Shown here: piece by piece, positions 15,152 through 27,057 of the stretch
Layout of the letters: each line of letters begins with the position of its first letter
Numbering within the stretch: the stretch's first letter is position 1
Origin: Kudoa neothunni
Lineage: Eukaryota; Cnidaria
Reading direction: 5' to 3'
Length of the DNA: 64,000 nt
Assembly (NCBI GenBank): GCA_964304625.1
Contig: OZ199840.1
Location: 6,572,001 to 6,636,000 of the forward strand
Notes under the pieces: generated by a model
What the model was told of the DNA's origin: nothing
The model's input: the letters and a program-made list of their open reading frames with translations, nothing else
The model's database searches: none
Position numbers and translations under genes: made by a program

Positions 15152-15804
15152 AATGCTAGACTCCCTTATGGTATTATCATAATATAAAAATGTATTATTT
15201 GGTTATTAATTTTATTGTATTTCTACGCGCCTCTTTTTTACAAATCTGCATCCCTCTAACGCAATGGTTCTTACTTCTTTTGCCGCGGTTCGACAGGAAC
15301 TAAGTGCGAAAAAAAAAAACATTTTTTCTGTAAAGCAGGGTTTTTAGGCGTATCACGTCACCCCACCACGCATTCACGCATCACGGTTTTTAGAAACTCT
15401 AGTTCGAACCATGTCCGCGAATAATCATTAATTTATAATGCTTGATTATTTTGATTTTATCTTCGATGCTTCTCTAAGATAATTGTCATTTTCGGTATTT
15501 TGTGTCAGAATTTTGAATATTAGGATTAAAATGAAAAATTTGAGTGACGCAGTAGCAAGAACATCAATTTTCTAAATTTTGTTTTCATCTTATATAAAAT
15601 TAAAGACAATAAAATAAATTTCTGACTTTTTATATTATTATTTTTTCCCTTATCAAGATAAAATTATCAAATGATATGCTAAAATATAACAAATCACGCA
15701 GTATCGAGTTTCTGTATTTTTTCCGGCTCATTTTAATATTTTTAGGAAGAGGCTATTTGTTGGTTGAATTTTAATCATAAACGATTTGTACGTTTGTTTG
15801 AGAA

Positions 15805-15990
15805 AAATTTTTAATCTCAACTATTTTTACTCGCAATATATATGCAGATTCAATCCTTTTAGAATCCGCTATATTTAATTATTTCTGACCTCTAAGGAGC
15901 GAAACGGACGGCCAAATATAATTAAGTGCAACTAAAACTAATGACATCTGAATATTACTTACCGTGCCGATAGCCACTTTCAAGTTTATT
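15805..15990. repeat. Hairpin-bearing dispersed repeat, copy 2
   Basis: Second copy of the repeat at 11690-11860. The hairpin arms are near 15868-15930 (TATTTAATTATTTCTGACC with a complement in CAAATATAATTAA). Here the TTAATCTCAAC...CGCAATATA segment precedes the hairpin rather than following it, and GATAGCCACTT follows. Confidence 0.5.
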
Positions 15991-16135
15991 ATTGTATTTA
16001 TCAATCAACAAATATTTAATCAGTGAACTTATATCAATCAACAATTATTAATTCTTAATCCGAAACGTATGTTTTCTCATTAAATATAAACATTACTTAA
16101 AAATTAGAAAATTTCTGTTGTTGAAAAACTTTAAT

Positions 16136-16835
16136 GGGTAGACGCTGTAGGCACCGCAGGGCGAGTAACATCTGCCTCTCGCCCATTATTTCTTTGTAGT
16201 AGTTCGAAAGTTTAACCCATTAAACATCCTATTTTCCCGGAGTTACCCTTACCCCCAGTCTTATTCTATCCATAAGAAGAAGCGTTCTACAGAGTTTCAA
16301 GCTGGATAATGTATGTTCGACGATTCATACATCAAATTCAACTTCTTCTGCTAGATTGAGCTATAAATGCATGTGAAATTTTGCTTATAATGAAATCACA
16401 CTCGAATAACAAATACCACTAGGGGCAGAGGTGGGATAAGAATGACCCGCGAACTCTTTCATTACGTATGTCGGAAAAATTTAATATTATTCAATATTTA
16501 ATATGTATTTTATTCTTGTTGTGTAGAGAACATTTCCTCAAAGGATTCCATCCATTCGATTTGAAATGAACTAAATAACAAAAAATTATTGTTCGATTAG
16601 CATTCTAATGGTAGTATGAAAGATTATTTTGAATATAATGATCCCTTGTCATAATATATTATTTCCGTGCGACCCACGTATAAGAAAGATTTCTCACCAT
16701 ATACCTGTATTAAGAGATATGGACACATTCTTACGGAAGCAACAGACTGATCAACAGCGGAGATCGAACCTAATTCCTCCAGGTGTTGAGTCGAGTCATC
16801 ACACCACTGAGTTGTGTCTTAAGCTTAAAGCTGAG
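16136..16835 (-). mobile_element. tRNA-derived SINE, interrupted copy
   Basis: Minus-strand copy of the SINE family also seen at 33520-33993 and 48093-48520. The body (GACGCTGTAGGCACC, CCATTAAACATCC, CTACAGAG.TTTCAAGCTG, CTTCTGCTAGAT) covers 16140-16420. The tRNA-like head (CAGACTGATCAACAGCGG...GATCGAACC) resumes at 16730-16830. About 310 bp of unrelated AT-rich sequence separates them and was probably inserted later. The tail side is truncated. Confidence 0.7.
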
Positions 16836-16839
16836 CTAA

Positions 16840-17422
16840 TAGTTTTTTGTCACGTTAAGGCTCATTTGGAATATAATAATATATTTTAAGTTTTTACGCT
16901 ATTATCTTCTATGTGGAAAAATTTAAATATTCTAAAATAGGGCGGATTAGTGGAACCATATTAATACCATTTGGATCGAGTAAATGTGTTAGATTTCGAT
17001 TGAATTCCTAATATAGGATATAATAATTCAAATCTTTTAATTCTGAATAGACTTTCTAAGAAACAAATTCTAAATCTAATCTAATTGGTCTGAACTGTAA
17101 ATAGCCTTAGAAAATAATTGAAAACTATGACCATAAAAAGATATGTGCTGAACCGAAACAACCTCAAACAAAAAATTCACTCAGTTGTGTTCAATTGATA
17201 ATACACTGAAAAAGATAAATCAGATATTGGATAGGTGGTAGCTGAATTTTACATAACCCTTCCATCAAAGGCATTATACATTAATTCGGGTGATAATTAT
17301 TCTGGTTTGAGTTCCATCATATAGTATCTTATTCACCCCATTTTATTTCTTTTGTGTTGTATATACATAAATTCAATGATTATAGATTGAGAATTTTATT
17401 TGTGACTATCCGTCTGCAAATT
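16840..17422. other. Intergenic sequence upstream of the NALF-like gene
   Basis: No gene or repeat recognised. It probably carries the promoter of the gene starting at 17423. Confidence 0.35.
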
Positions 17423-18033
17423 ATGAAAGGAATATTTAATTGGATTGTGGTGATTTCATCTATCTTCCTCTCATTATCGAGTGTATTATCCAGTACGGAT
17501 AAAGAATTCTGCCGATTGGTCGATCAAATGTCACTACCCCAGCGTCTAAATCTAACTATGCAGGAATTTTTGCGCGATTTCAACGACGGTCTTAACTTCA
17601 CACTTAAATTTTGCTCAAATCTACCAATCAAAAATAATCGTTGCAGAATGGTTTCACAATGATCTAAAACACAACACACTTAGCTGCAATCAAATGTTGA
17701 CAAGCATTTTCAAAGGACGATAGAAAACTGGAGAAAATTTATCATAGTTTTGCGTATGTGTTGGATCATTACGATTGCAGAGAATATTTCAATAGATACT
17801 CGCACCTGTGGTCTTGCGATATTTGCCTGGTATACGTGATTTTTGTTGACAACGATGTATTTTTTTTCGTTTTAGGAAACGTACAAATATTGGTTGTGTT
17901 TAACCAATAATTGGAATCCGAATGTTCCAACGAAAGCATTTATAAAAAGTTGTTATTATCTGATGCAAAGATGCCCAAACTTTTCTTCTTCCTTCGTCAT
18001 TGACTATCTTCCCAATTATCATCTGTCCAAAAG
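17423..18033 (+). CDS. Secreted cysteine-rich protein, NALF/FAM155-like (3' end not found)
   Basis: Three exons join in frame: 17423-17650, 17716-17829 and 17876-18033. The product begins with a hydrophobic signal peptide (MKGIFNWIVVISSIFLSLSS) and contains sites such as NLT and NFT that could be glycosylated. The later exons hold a cysteine pattern, DCREYF...WSCDICLETYKYWLC followed by SCYYLMQRCPNF. This resembles the conserved C-x2-C-x2-Y-x2-WLC ... C-x6-RCP core of NALF/FAM155 proteins, which fold and assemble the sodium-leak channel NALCN in animals, and of fungal Mid1. A GT donor follows at 18034, so at least one more exon is expected but I could not place it. Identification rests on this pattern from memory and is moderate; a different cysteine-rich secreted family remains possible. 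Confidence 0.55.
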
Positions 18034-19120
18034 GTATTCTTCTTCCCATTTGAAACCGTTTTAAATGGGAAAAGATTTTTCATTATTAAAAGCTTATGCT
18101 AGCCCTCTCCCTAGTAAGTAAATGATGAAGATCCTAAGGAAATTTCAATATCATATATTTAAAAATCCACAATTTTAAACTTTTCATTTGTAATTTTTTA
18201 TGTCTGAAATTAATAATGAGTCGATAAATGAATGAAATGTACTTATCGTTGTACTAAGTGAAATTATCTCCAATTTTGGTAAAACACTATTTTAATTTTA
18301 CTAAATCCAATTTTTAGACGTATAAAAATTACTTTAAAAAAATTAAAGAAAGTTTATGACCAAAAGTTAATTGTACAAACAATAAATCCTTATCTATTTA
18401 CTATGTATATAAAGCCAATGGTCTGAATATCTGTCTGTCTGTATGCCAACAAGAGCACCCGTGAAGCACCGTTTTTTCCATATTGAGAGACAATTATGAA
18501 ACTTTTAATAGTTTTGGATATTTATATAATATTTAAATTAATATTACGCAATCTTATAGGCTAACTTAAACTACTAATGTATTTTTAAATGGTCTTAAGG
18601 AACTTTTCAATCCAAAATGTTTCTTTTCTAGTGTGAAGCTAGGCGTTTTGCGCTAGTTTTAAATAATAACACATAATTTGAGCTTATATGTACTTGTCAC
18701 ATGGAAATGATCCGGTGGCTCTACGCATATTCTAAAAACGATGTAAGATGTTTGTATAGTTTTTAAGTACTTAGTATTTTGTCTTAATAAATGAAACACA
18801 AATTTTTTTTTTATAGTGTCAATCAAATTAGATTCAAATTATAATTAATTTTACCAGGGAAAGTTTTTATTAGTGTTAGGTTGTTTAAACTTTTATTGCG
18901 TATAAAATAATCCATCTAATTTAATAATTGTTTTGAAAAAATCATGAAGTAAAATTGAAACTCTTAAATCCCTAATTATTTCCCACCTCCAGATTTTACC
19001 ATTAGCATTCAGATCGATGGTAGGTTTTTTTTACGCCTAAAATATTCAATATGGTATCCAAACTGTATGAAAATATAGCGTATCTCATATTATAGGCAAT
19101 TTTAGAATCTATATATTTCG
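18034..19120. repeat. Intergenic or intronic stretch with a dispersed repeat end
   Basis: Between about 18395 and 18660 lies a repeat that starts TATATAAAGCCAATGGTCTGAATATCTGTCTGTC and ends AGTGTGAAGCTAGGCGTTTTGCGCTAG (near 18631-18657). That end resembles the outer ends of the fold-back element at 2213-3770 and a sequence near 52790. The remainder is AT-rich without recognised content. Confidence 0.4.
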
Positions 19121-19130
19121 TTACTTTAAG

Positions 19131-20750
19131 GCAGGGCAGTGGCTATTCTCGTGGGACCGAACAACATCTCCGTTATAGGCGATATTTTCAAATCTGACTC
19201 CATATTTGAATTTAAACTATTTTTAATCTAATTTTTAAAGAATAAAAATTCAACACTTTGTCTGCCCTATTTACGCTGTTCACTAATAGTACATTCACGT
19301 TTTTGAGTCTAATATTATGTAACATAAACATTATAATTTAAATGAAATGAAATGTAAACATGTGTAATGGCGGGTTAGAAACCTTGAGTTTAATTACGTC
19401 TCAACGCACGCCGTTTAACTTAGAATAAGTCTCCCCAATCATTTACGAAACATGTACGTTTCTATCTATACATTTTTTAATATAAAATTTAACAAAATTG
19501 TCGCTAATTAATGGATATTACTTGGATTCGAACTATTTTACATCGATGTAAACCACTTTTCATATTTACCTATAAGATCATACCATAATTTCGGGGAATG
19601 TTCGTTTTTTTGTCCCTACAAATGTATATTCTTTAATCAGAATTTTGAGAAAGGTTTTCATGGCGCCTCATTCGTGAATACGGACCCTATAAATACAGGA
19701 ACCCGTGAGTTTAAATTTAAGAGTATGTCTATACTGCTTAATTTAAACTTATTTATCAATTTTAACAAGCAGGGTGATTCTAAATTTTCTGCAATTAATC
19801 CCTCTGGCAATGTCTTAATGGGTATATTTATAAAATGAAAATTTTTGAATGATGATTTTTGGGGTACGTTTGTTTGGCTTTTGTAAAGCGAGCCAACGAA
19901 GGAATGTAGTAATTATTTTAATAAAAAATGTAGAAGTTAAAATAACGGTTATTTTGAATTGTTCTGAAAAATTTCATTTTAAGATTGTAAACATTTTTTT
20001 CCTGATACTAAGGAATGTGTAATTTTAATAGTTCAGAAAAATCAATTTTCATTCCAATGAAGAATTGATCACCTTATCCATTAGCCATGGTTGTTTAGCT
20101 GTGCGCCCAAAAAATTTCTCAAAAATAACCACATTTGAAATATTAGCAATAATATTTTTGAATAAAAGATATAGGTTTGAGCAAATCAATTTAAAAGCGC
20201 TTCATATGAAGCAATAATGACACCATTTTTCAGACTTATTCCATGCAATTGGTATTTTATATCTTACGAAAGCTTAAATTTCTCTTTACAATTTAATGTA
20301 ATATATAAACTTGTCTTGCAGATTTCAGTTATTTCAAAGTTCTTTAAAATTTAGAAACAATCTCATGAAATAGAACGCCCACAACCAAATAGGATTCACG
20401 CGCATATTCAGACATGGTGGGGTGACACAAGAATGCACGAACAGAACAGTTTTTACTTATTATTAAATGTGTCTACATTTCATTTCAACTATAATGTTTA
20501 TATTACATAATATTAGACTCAAAAACGTGAATGTACTATTAGTGAACAGCGTAAATAGGGCAGACAAAGTGTTGAATTTTTATTCTTTAAATTTCAAATA
20601 ATTTTTACATACAAAATTAGATTAAAAATAGCTCAATTCAAATATGAAGTCGGATTTGAAATATCGCTTATAATAGAGGAGTTATTTATTTCCATGTGAA
20701 TAGTCAGTCCCGAGAAAGGATTAAACGGATCCATGAGAATAGCCATTGTC
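19131..20750. mobile_element. Non-autonomous element with long terminal inverted repeats
   Basis: The arms at 19137-19366 and 20462-20750 are inverted copies, including a stretch from CAACACTTTGTCTGCCC to TAATATTATGTAACATA that is essentially identical. The tips are GCAGGGCAGTGGCTATTCTC and the complement GACAATGGCTATTCTC. Flanking TTACTTTAAG (19121-19130) and TTACTTTTAA (20751-20760) look like an imperfect target duplication of 8-10 bp, as made by hAT or Merlin elements. The 1.1-kb interior has no open frame. Confidence 0.7.
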
Positions 20751-20760
20751 TTACTTTTAA

Positions 20761-22345
20761 TCGAAATAGAATCCATTCTCATCATGCGCTATTCTGTTAG
20801 TAAATAAGAAATTAGTGGTTTATTCCGTCAGACCGCTATTTCTACATATCCTTCATTAAAATGAGAATAACATTAAGAAAGTATTCTAAATTAATCAAAT
20901 ATAACTGTTGTCTCTAAAAAAAGAACAATTTAAGAGAAAAAGATTGACGGTTAACTAGTACTATGTTTATCAAACTATAAAACTATTTATATCTTCGATT
21001 TAGTCATATTTTTCATTAAAATTGTATTACTTTTTTATTTCGAGCAATTTTTTAACTAAAAACAGGATAAAATTATATAAAAATCTAAAAAATGTGTTAA
21101 AATAGCGAAACTTTAATCCCCCCCCCCGTAAATGTTTGATTAAGATACATCATAAAATTATCGGAAAGGTGTAATATTTTACGTTTATCTGTATATAACA
21201 GGGGAAGCCAGACTTGCTTAAAATAGGAGCCATGTTGCATAAACTTCAAATTTTTGGAGCCACAGGAATATAAATTATATTTTGAGGTTTATTATTATAT
21301 TTTGGCTAAAAGTTTTAATTAATAATGAATTAATGTTAAATTCATGCGTTCTTATTCATAATAACTGCATTATCGTATGGCTTTCAAAGTATCCAAATAA
21401 TTTTATGAGCAAAATTTAATGAAACAATAAGCCAAGTCAAAATTTTTCGAGATCCGTAATTCAACTTCCAAGAGTCATACGCGGCTCGCGAGCCTCAGTT
21501 TGACCACTCCTGGTATATAACCATCTTCTGCTTTATTTTATTTCACTCCCTATCATTTGTCCATTAATCTTAAATTTTGACCAAAAAATTTTCAAACGTT
21601 TAAAAAGTTATATGTAAACTTACCAAATGATATTGTTAAATTTCTTTATTTCCAACGTTAGTTAAATTATTTATATAATCATTATCTGTTGCCAATAATT
21701 TATCAAATAGGCTTAAAAGTGCTTATTAATTTTCTCATATTCTTCTATTTATATTGAACATAAAATTCTTAAATATTTAAATTAATATAATTTATTATAA
21801 TCCAAAAAATAATAAAAAATTTAAAAATGCGCAAAAGCAGTAGAAAAATAAATTTTTTCAATTTCTAATTTACTATTTTAATGTTTTTTCAATTTTAAAT
21901 TAATCAAAATTTAAAAGAATCAACAAAACTATCAGAAAAGATTAGGAATTCGCGCTAGTTGATAAAAAAAAATAATGTCGTTAAAACGTGCACCGAAATT
22001 TTTTACGAAAAGAGAGGGAAAAACAAACTTTAATACCTTTATTTCTTAATTTGAAATTAAATTTTTACATTAAAGTCGACAAAAAGTTCATGAGTACCGA
22101 AAATGATCCAACATGCTGGAAGACCTACACCAGTCCACTATAGATTACTAAAGGAGGTGCGTGCGCCACAGTTAAATGCCAAATTCCCGACCCACCACAA
22201 CAAATTCTTCAGTCTCCAACTTTAAGCGATCTACAAATTCATTTTATTTTGCATCCATTTTCAACCATTTGGACGTAAATTGAGCCCATCTTCGTCGAAT
22301 TTATGTAACTGGTGACTCAATAGAAAAGGGTTGGAAATAAAATAG
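20761..22345. other. Intergenic sequence upstream of WDR33
   Basis: AT-rich with a short poly-C tract at about 21118-21127. A 5' exon of WDR33 may lie near 22103-22180, where an open stretch starting MIQHAGRPTPVHYRLLKE is followed by other frames, but I could not connect it with confidence. Confidence 0.35.
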
Positions 22346-24112
22346 CCAGTTCGTTACGATACGAAATTCCAAATACGAAGAATACTCGTTATGTAGATAA
22401 TTAGTAGGATCGGTCTTATTTGTTACGTATGAATCTAGCTCGACATACCGTACGGTCATACGAATAATGCATCCTATGGAGTTGCTACTAAGTTCTGTTC
22501 AACTTATTCCACAAGAGCCCGTTCTCCAATGCTTACGACAAAAGTTAACACCTACATGCCATATTTTAAAAAATTAAACTTGTTATAGTGGTTTCGAGAT
22601 GGGTCAAGAATAATTTCTGGTAACTCGTGTGGAGAGTTAGCAGTTTGGAACCACCGAGAGCAATCCATTGAAATTGGGTTTAGTGTATTTTTTCCGATAT
22701 AGGAATCCTCTCTTCAAAAAACCATCTGTACTATAGGCACATGACACAAGCGTGCAATGTTTTGAATTCAATTCTACAGATGAATTCTCTATTAGCGTAG
22801 ACCATGGCGGCTTTATTAAGTATTGGCAAGGGAATTTGAACTTTGTCCAGCAGGTTTTCGGTCACAACGATCCTGCAAGAGATATAAGGTAGAAAAGACT
22901 TTTATTGGGATGAATAATCCTATCAGTCAATCAACGACAAATTCATTTATATCGTACATACTGTAGTTTCTCACCTACTGATGAAAAATTTGCGACATGT
23001 GGTGATGATGGTTATATTAAAGTTTGGGATTTCGAACAGTGCAAAATGGATATATCTTTGAGTGGTATGTTGATTCTGGAAGAGAATTAGGATTATACTG
23101 CTACATCAAGCCCGATCTTATTGTGTGATTTACTGTCAACTGTGTAGGGCATGGCAGTGAAGTTAAGTGTGTAGATTGGCATCCAACGAAAGGTCTCATT
23201 GCTTCGGGCGCCAAAGACAGTCTTCAGCCGGTACTATTTTGGGACCCCCGATCAAGCACTTCATTATGCACATTGTAATCCAACTTAAGATAATGTGTTC
23301 TCGTTATAATTCACTCTAACGCATTTGTAACACTAGACACATGCATAATAACGCCGTCAATGATCTCAAGTGGAATAAGCATGGCAATTTTCTTGCAACC
23401 TGTTCGAAAGATAAACTCATAAAATTGTTTGACTTACGCGCTATGAAAGAGTTTGCTACATTCCGAGGTCACAAAAGTGACATTATAAGTATGTGATCTG
23501 TTAATCACAGCTTTTTCTAAGATGTTTGTGATATTGTTTTAGGCATTGCTTGGAATCCTGTTGTAGAGAGATTGTTTGCGACTGGTTCGTTGGATGGATC
23601 CTTTATTTATTGGGATGCTAGGTAAGTTATAGTCGTCGTTGATTTGAGTCGATATTGTTTAAGCTGTCCCACTAAACCAATGGCAGTTATGGAAAATGTA
23701 CATGATGGCGCCATTTGGTCCATGTCTTGGCACCCTCTTGGGCACAGTCTTGTCACAAGTTCCAATGATTGTACAAAGTAGCTGCTTGACAAAAAATAAT
23801 TAGATAACCTATTTTAGCCGGGTTTGGGTGAGAAATGATATTGGTGACACCCTCGACAGTTTCTGTTGTATTCCACACAAATCAACTGTGGGATTGATTC
23901 ACTCTGAGAGTCTACTTCCTAAAACCCTGCCTGGCATCTGCGCCACAGAAACCGATCAAAATGCTGATTCTATTTCTACACCAACAACACCTCATCCTAT
24001 TCTTTATCACGAACCTCGAGTGTCATGTAACAATCCATCGAATAAAATATCTGATAAAACAACAATTGATGAAGAAGACAACTATCTTTACAATTCTAGT
24101 GTAGCTATTTGA
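22346..24112 (+). CDS. WDR33: Pre-mRNA 3'-end processing factor WDR33/Pfs2, 5' end incomplete
   Basis: WD40 subunit of the cleavage and polyadenylation specificity factor that binds the AAUAAA signal. Recognisable exons are about 22346-22392, 22439-22543, 22589-22684, 22737-22888 and 22967 onward to the TGA at 24112, with introns of 40-80 nt. Diagnostic segments: [14 protein letters not shown] (human VTTKFVRTSTNK), [113 protein letters not shown] and [18 protein letters not shown]. These follow the order of the WDR33 propeller blades. After the last blade only about 95 residues follow, without the long proline/glycine-rich collagen-like tail of vertebrate WDR33, so it is closer in size to yeast Pfs2. 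The start exon is unresolved. Confidence 0.87.
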
Positions 24113-24694
24113 ATAGTTTATTTTATAGATGTTTATTTATATGCGCAATTTGTCTGTCTACTTTGTTGACCTTTTTCCTCGAATATGTTATTCGTAATCC
24201 GAGAAATAAATTTTTGTTGTGAGGAATTTATTTGCATCCTAACGTATAATTTTCTCTCAATGCTTCATATTTATTTAGTTTGTGGTTTTAAGATTCCGAC
24301 AGGCAATAGTTTAACAACGATGAAACATGTCAGATTACATCAACTCCCTTGGGTCGTTAGAGTTAACAGCATCCCCTCAAATGTCTACTTATTTATATAA
24401 TGGGTTATTTGGTGTGAATCTAACAAAGTTAAACTATGTTGAATTAACTTTGGTTTTTAAATAAACTATCGTTTTCATTAGTTTTTACTTTGAGTCTTTA
24501 TCCGTAGAGAATAAATTATTTTTCCTGGTAGAGACATATAGAGCTAATGACTCTAAATATGAGGCCAATTAATGAGTCATTCAAGAATGGTATAATTTGG
24601 CGGTCACTGAAAATGTTTCAACCCCACAAACAAAGGCTTACAAGTTTGTTGTTAGTGGCGCCTTGTCCGTAAACAATACGCTAAAAACTCGTAT
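24113..24694. other. WDR33 3' flank and intergenic sequence
   Basis: No exon is assigned. An open segment around 24600-24710 (containing ENVSTPQTKAYKFVVSGAL) could be a 5' exon of the following membrane-protein gene, but no clear splice pair supports it. Confidence 0.3.
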
Positions 24695-25617
24695 TTGCTT
24701 TGGTTTGGTGTAAAATCTCACACATACGAAACAATGTTGAATGATTACCTGCTTCCATATGAGAGACTCCCTGGAATTGATAACTCCAAAAACGAGAACA
24801 ATTACAATTCACCCACTTGCAACAATATGCATGGGACTATTAATGGATTTCTCAGTAGTTCAAAGTTGCAAAAAAATAATTCATCCAAGAATAAAAGCGA
24901 CGTAGAGAGAGCGTCACCTTCTAAAAACGTTCCAGATTCAAAACATCAGGTTATTACTAGGGTCTATAATAGTAATACCGATAGGAAATCCATTGCTGGA
25001 CAGCTGGGAACCTCCCGTTTCTCTATGGGGTAAAATTATTGGAGGAACCAAAATAAATATGTTGTAGAGACAGTAGAAAAAATTCATCTCAGTATGGGAA
25101 ACCACCCCAAATCACTAGAAATGATACCACAGTTAACGATGATTCATTCTCGAGCGACACTATTTTGTCGCTCGATTGTATAGCCCTTCATAGCTTCATG
25201 TTGATTATTGTTTCAACACTAATAATTATTTATGGTTATCATCAACAGTTGGAATTGAACCGTTTATTCTATGCTTATATTATTTTCAATATGACTGTAA
25301 TATGTGAAGAGTTTTTAGAACTGCTGCTCTCATTTGTATCGTCCTTAAGATATTGTACAAGATTTGTCAATTCAAAATGTATACTGATATACTCCCAGTA
25401 TTTTTGTTATGTACTCAAACATGTTATATTGTTGTCGCTCAACGCTGCCTTTGGAGTTTACGTATTTAACAACCCGGAAACTGTGGACGTGGATGCAACC
25501 AAAACTCCGTTCATAATATTCTGTGGCTCGTTGGCTTTTTTGAATTCTCTTCTTTCTTGGTTCATCTTAAGTATGATAGCTTTTATTTTGCTTCGTAGTA
25601 TTTGGAGCCGATCCTAA
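24695..25617 (+). CDS. Multi-pass membrane protein of unknown function, two exons
   Basis: Exons 24695-25029 and 25068-25617 are joined by a 38-nt intron (GTAAAATT...GTTGTAG) and give 294 residues in one frame. The first 120 or so residues are hydrophilic, rich in Ser and Asn. The C-terminal half has about four hydrophobic segments: around LHSFMLIIVSTLIIIYGY, LFYAYIIFNMTVICEEFL, FCYVLKHVILLSLNAAFGV and FLNSLLSWFILSMIAFILL. It ends RSIWSRS. I do not recognise the family. The upstream start is the first ATG of the frame and could be preceded by another exon. The continuous frame across such a short intron argues for a real gene. Confidence 0.6.
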
Positions 25618-26006
25618 TTTATGTGTTTTCTCATTGCGTGTTATACCTCAGTGTTAATACAACAAAGTCCATTAGTGGGATTTGAATTCTGTTTGTATTT
25701 AAGTATGTGGCGCGATACCTAACAAATTTGGATTTATTTTTATTCATAATGGTTCAATTAAAATGGCGATTCTTCGACTTATCAACATCTTGTGCTTTGC
25801 ATCTTAGAACTTACAACGTTCTGAGAATCGTTTTTAACTTAAACATAAGATTATCAATGTTAAGTCGAGCCATTTATTTGTATGTTTGTTTGTTTATTTA
25901 TTTATTTATTTATTTAAAAATTATCTCATAAAGAAAGATCAAATCTTCTCATTAATTAAAACAAGTTTAGATCGTTTTCGAATATTATTAGAATTGGAAA
26001 TTGATA
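25618..26006. other. Intergenic sequence with (TTTA)n
   Basis: Contains a short TTTG/TTTA repeat at about 25874-25916. No gene recognised. Confidence 0.4.
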
Positions 26007-26008
26007 TA

Positions 26009-27055
26009 CAGTCGAACCCCGTTTACCCCAAAATCGCGCTATCCGAATGATTTTTTAAATTTTATTTGAAAATGATTTAGATTCTAAATAAAAAACTTTC
26101 GTTTAGCCGAAATTTCAACAACCGCAATCCGAAACAACTTTTCGCTGGAATTTACGGATAAAAATGCCTTTAAGCCTGGATTAGTGCCTGGTTAAAATGA
26201 CACCTACATTTATTTTTTTGGTGCATATGTTCGTTATTTATTCAATTTAAGTTGATGTTTGATTAATAGAAATAGCATAACATAGATAATATAGTGTTTT
26301 ATGTTCAAAATGCAACCATGTTCACAATTAACGAATAAATGTTGGGTAAAGACAAACTCCCTTATATCTTTTCATGAATAATAAAATATAAAAATGGAAT
26401 TTATGGGATTGTTTAACCACACACTAGCAGTGACTTCATAAGACCAATTTATCCATGGAATTGGCCCAACTCACAATATCCCACACATCAGTTTCTTCCC
26501 ATAACACCTTTGCTTTAAGCCCTATTGAATATTAACAATGACCAATCAATATTAAATTGTTGGGATATAGCATATTATAATTAATGAGGCAATTTTAAAT
26601 ATCGTTATGGAGAATTTTGGTAAAATACTCCTCATAGTTATTTTATTATCCTTACCATCATTATTAGTACAACTCACAATATCCAAATAGGGAGGAAATT
26701 ATAAAAAAATTAATAATAATAGTCCATTTTTTAGAATCTAGAATGTATCATTCTAATATGGCGCAGCGGCGTCAAGGTCGCACATATCGACAATATGCGT
26801 GCGCCGGCTAAGTTGATCTTGAACTATTGTCTTAAAATAATGTTTTCACATTGTGTTCACTAGTATAACTTATATATAGTGGAATTTTCTTTAAAAGCAT
26901 AAAACAAACATTGAGTAGTGAGAAATAAAGTGTGTAACCAACCTACCATTTTCCCGCCACACACGCGCATTCATCGAACTTCGTTTACTCGAAATTTCAG
27001 TATCCAGAAGAAAAATGTCAGGCCCCAACATTTTCGGATAAATGGGGTTCGACTG
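26009..27055. mobile_element. Non-autonomous pogo/Tigger-type element
   Basis: Terminal inverted repeats CAGTCGAACCCCGTTTACCCC (26009) and the complement CAGTCGAACCCCATTTATCC ending at 27055, flanked by TA (26007-26008 and 27056-27057). An inner repeat pair (TTCGTTTAGCCGAAATTTCA near 26099 and TTCGTTTACTCGAAATTTCA near 26981) echoes the tips. No intact transposase is present. A minus-strand stretch near 26440-26510 (containing WEETDVWDIVSWAN) may be a remnant of one. Confidence 0.7.
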
Positions 27056-27057
27056 TA

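Larger units (their letters stand above)
12030..15410. repeat. 20-bp perfect inverted repeat bracketing hAT debris
   Basis: GGTTCGAACTAGAGTTTCTA at 12030-12049 is found as its exact complement at 15391-15410, with weaker similarity continuing inwards (GTGTCATGTCACG against GTGGGGTGACGTGATACGCC). These may be the ends of an element or fold-back repeat that carries the hAT transposase remnant. I see no matching 8-bp target duplication, so the boundaries remain tentative. Confidence 0.45.
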
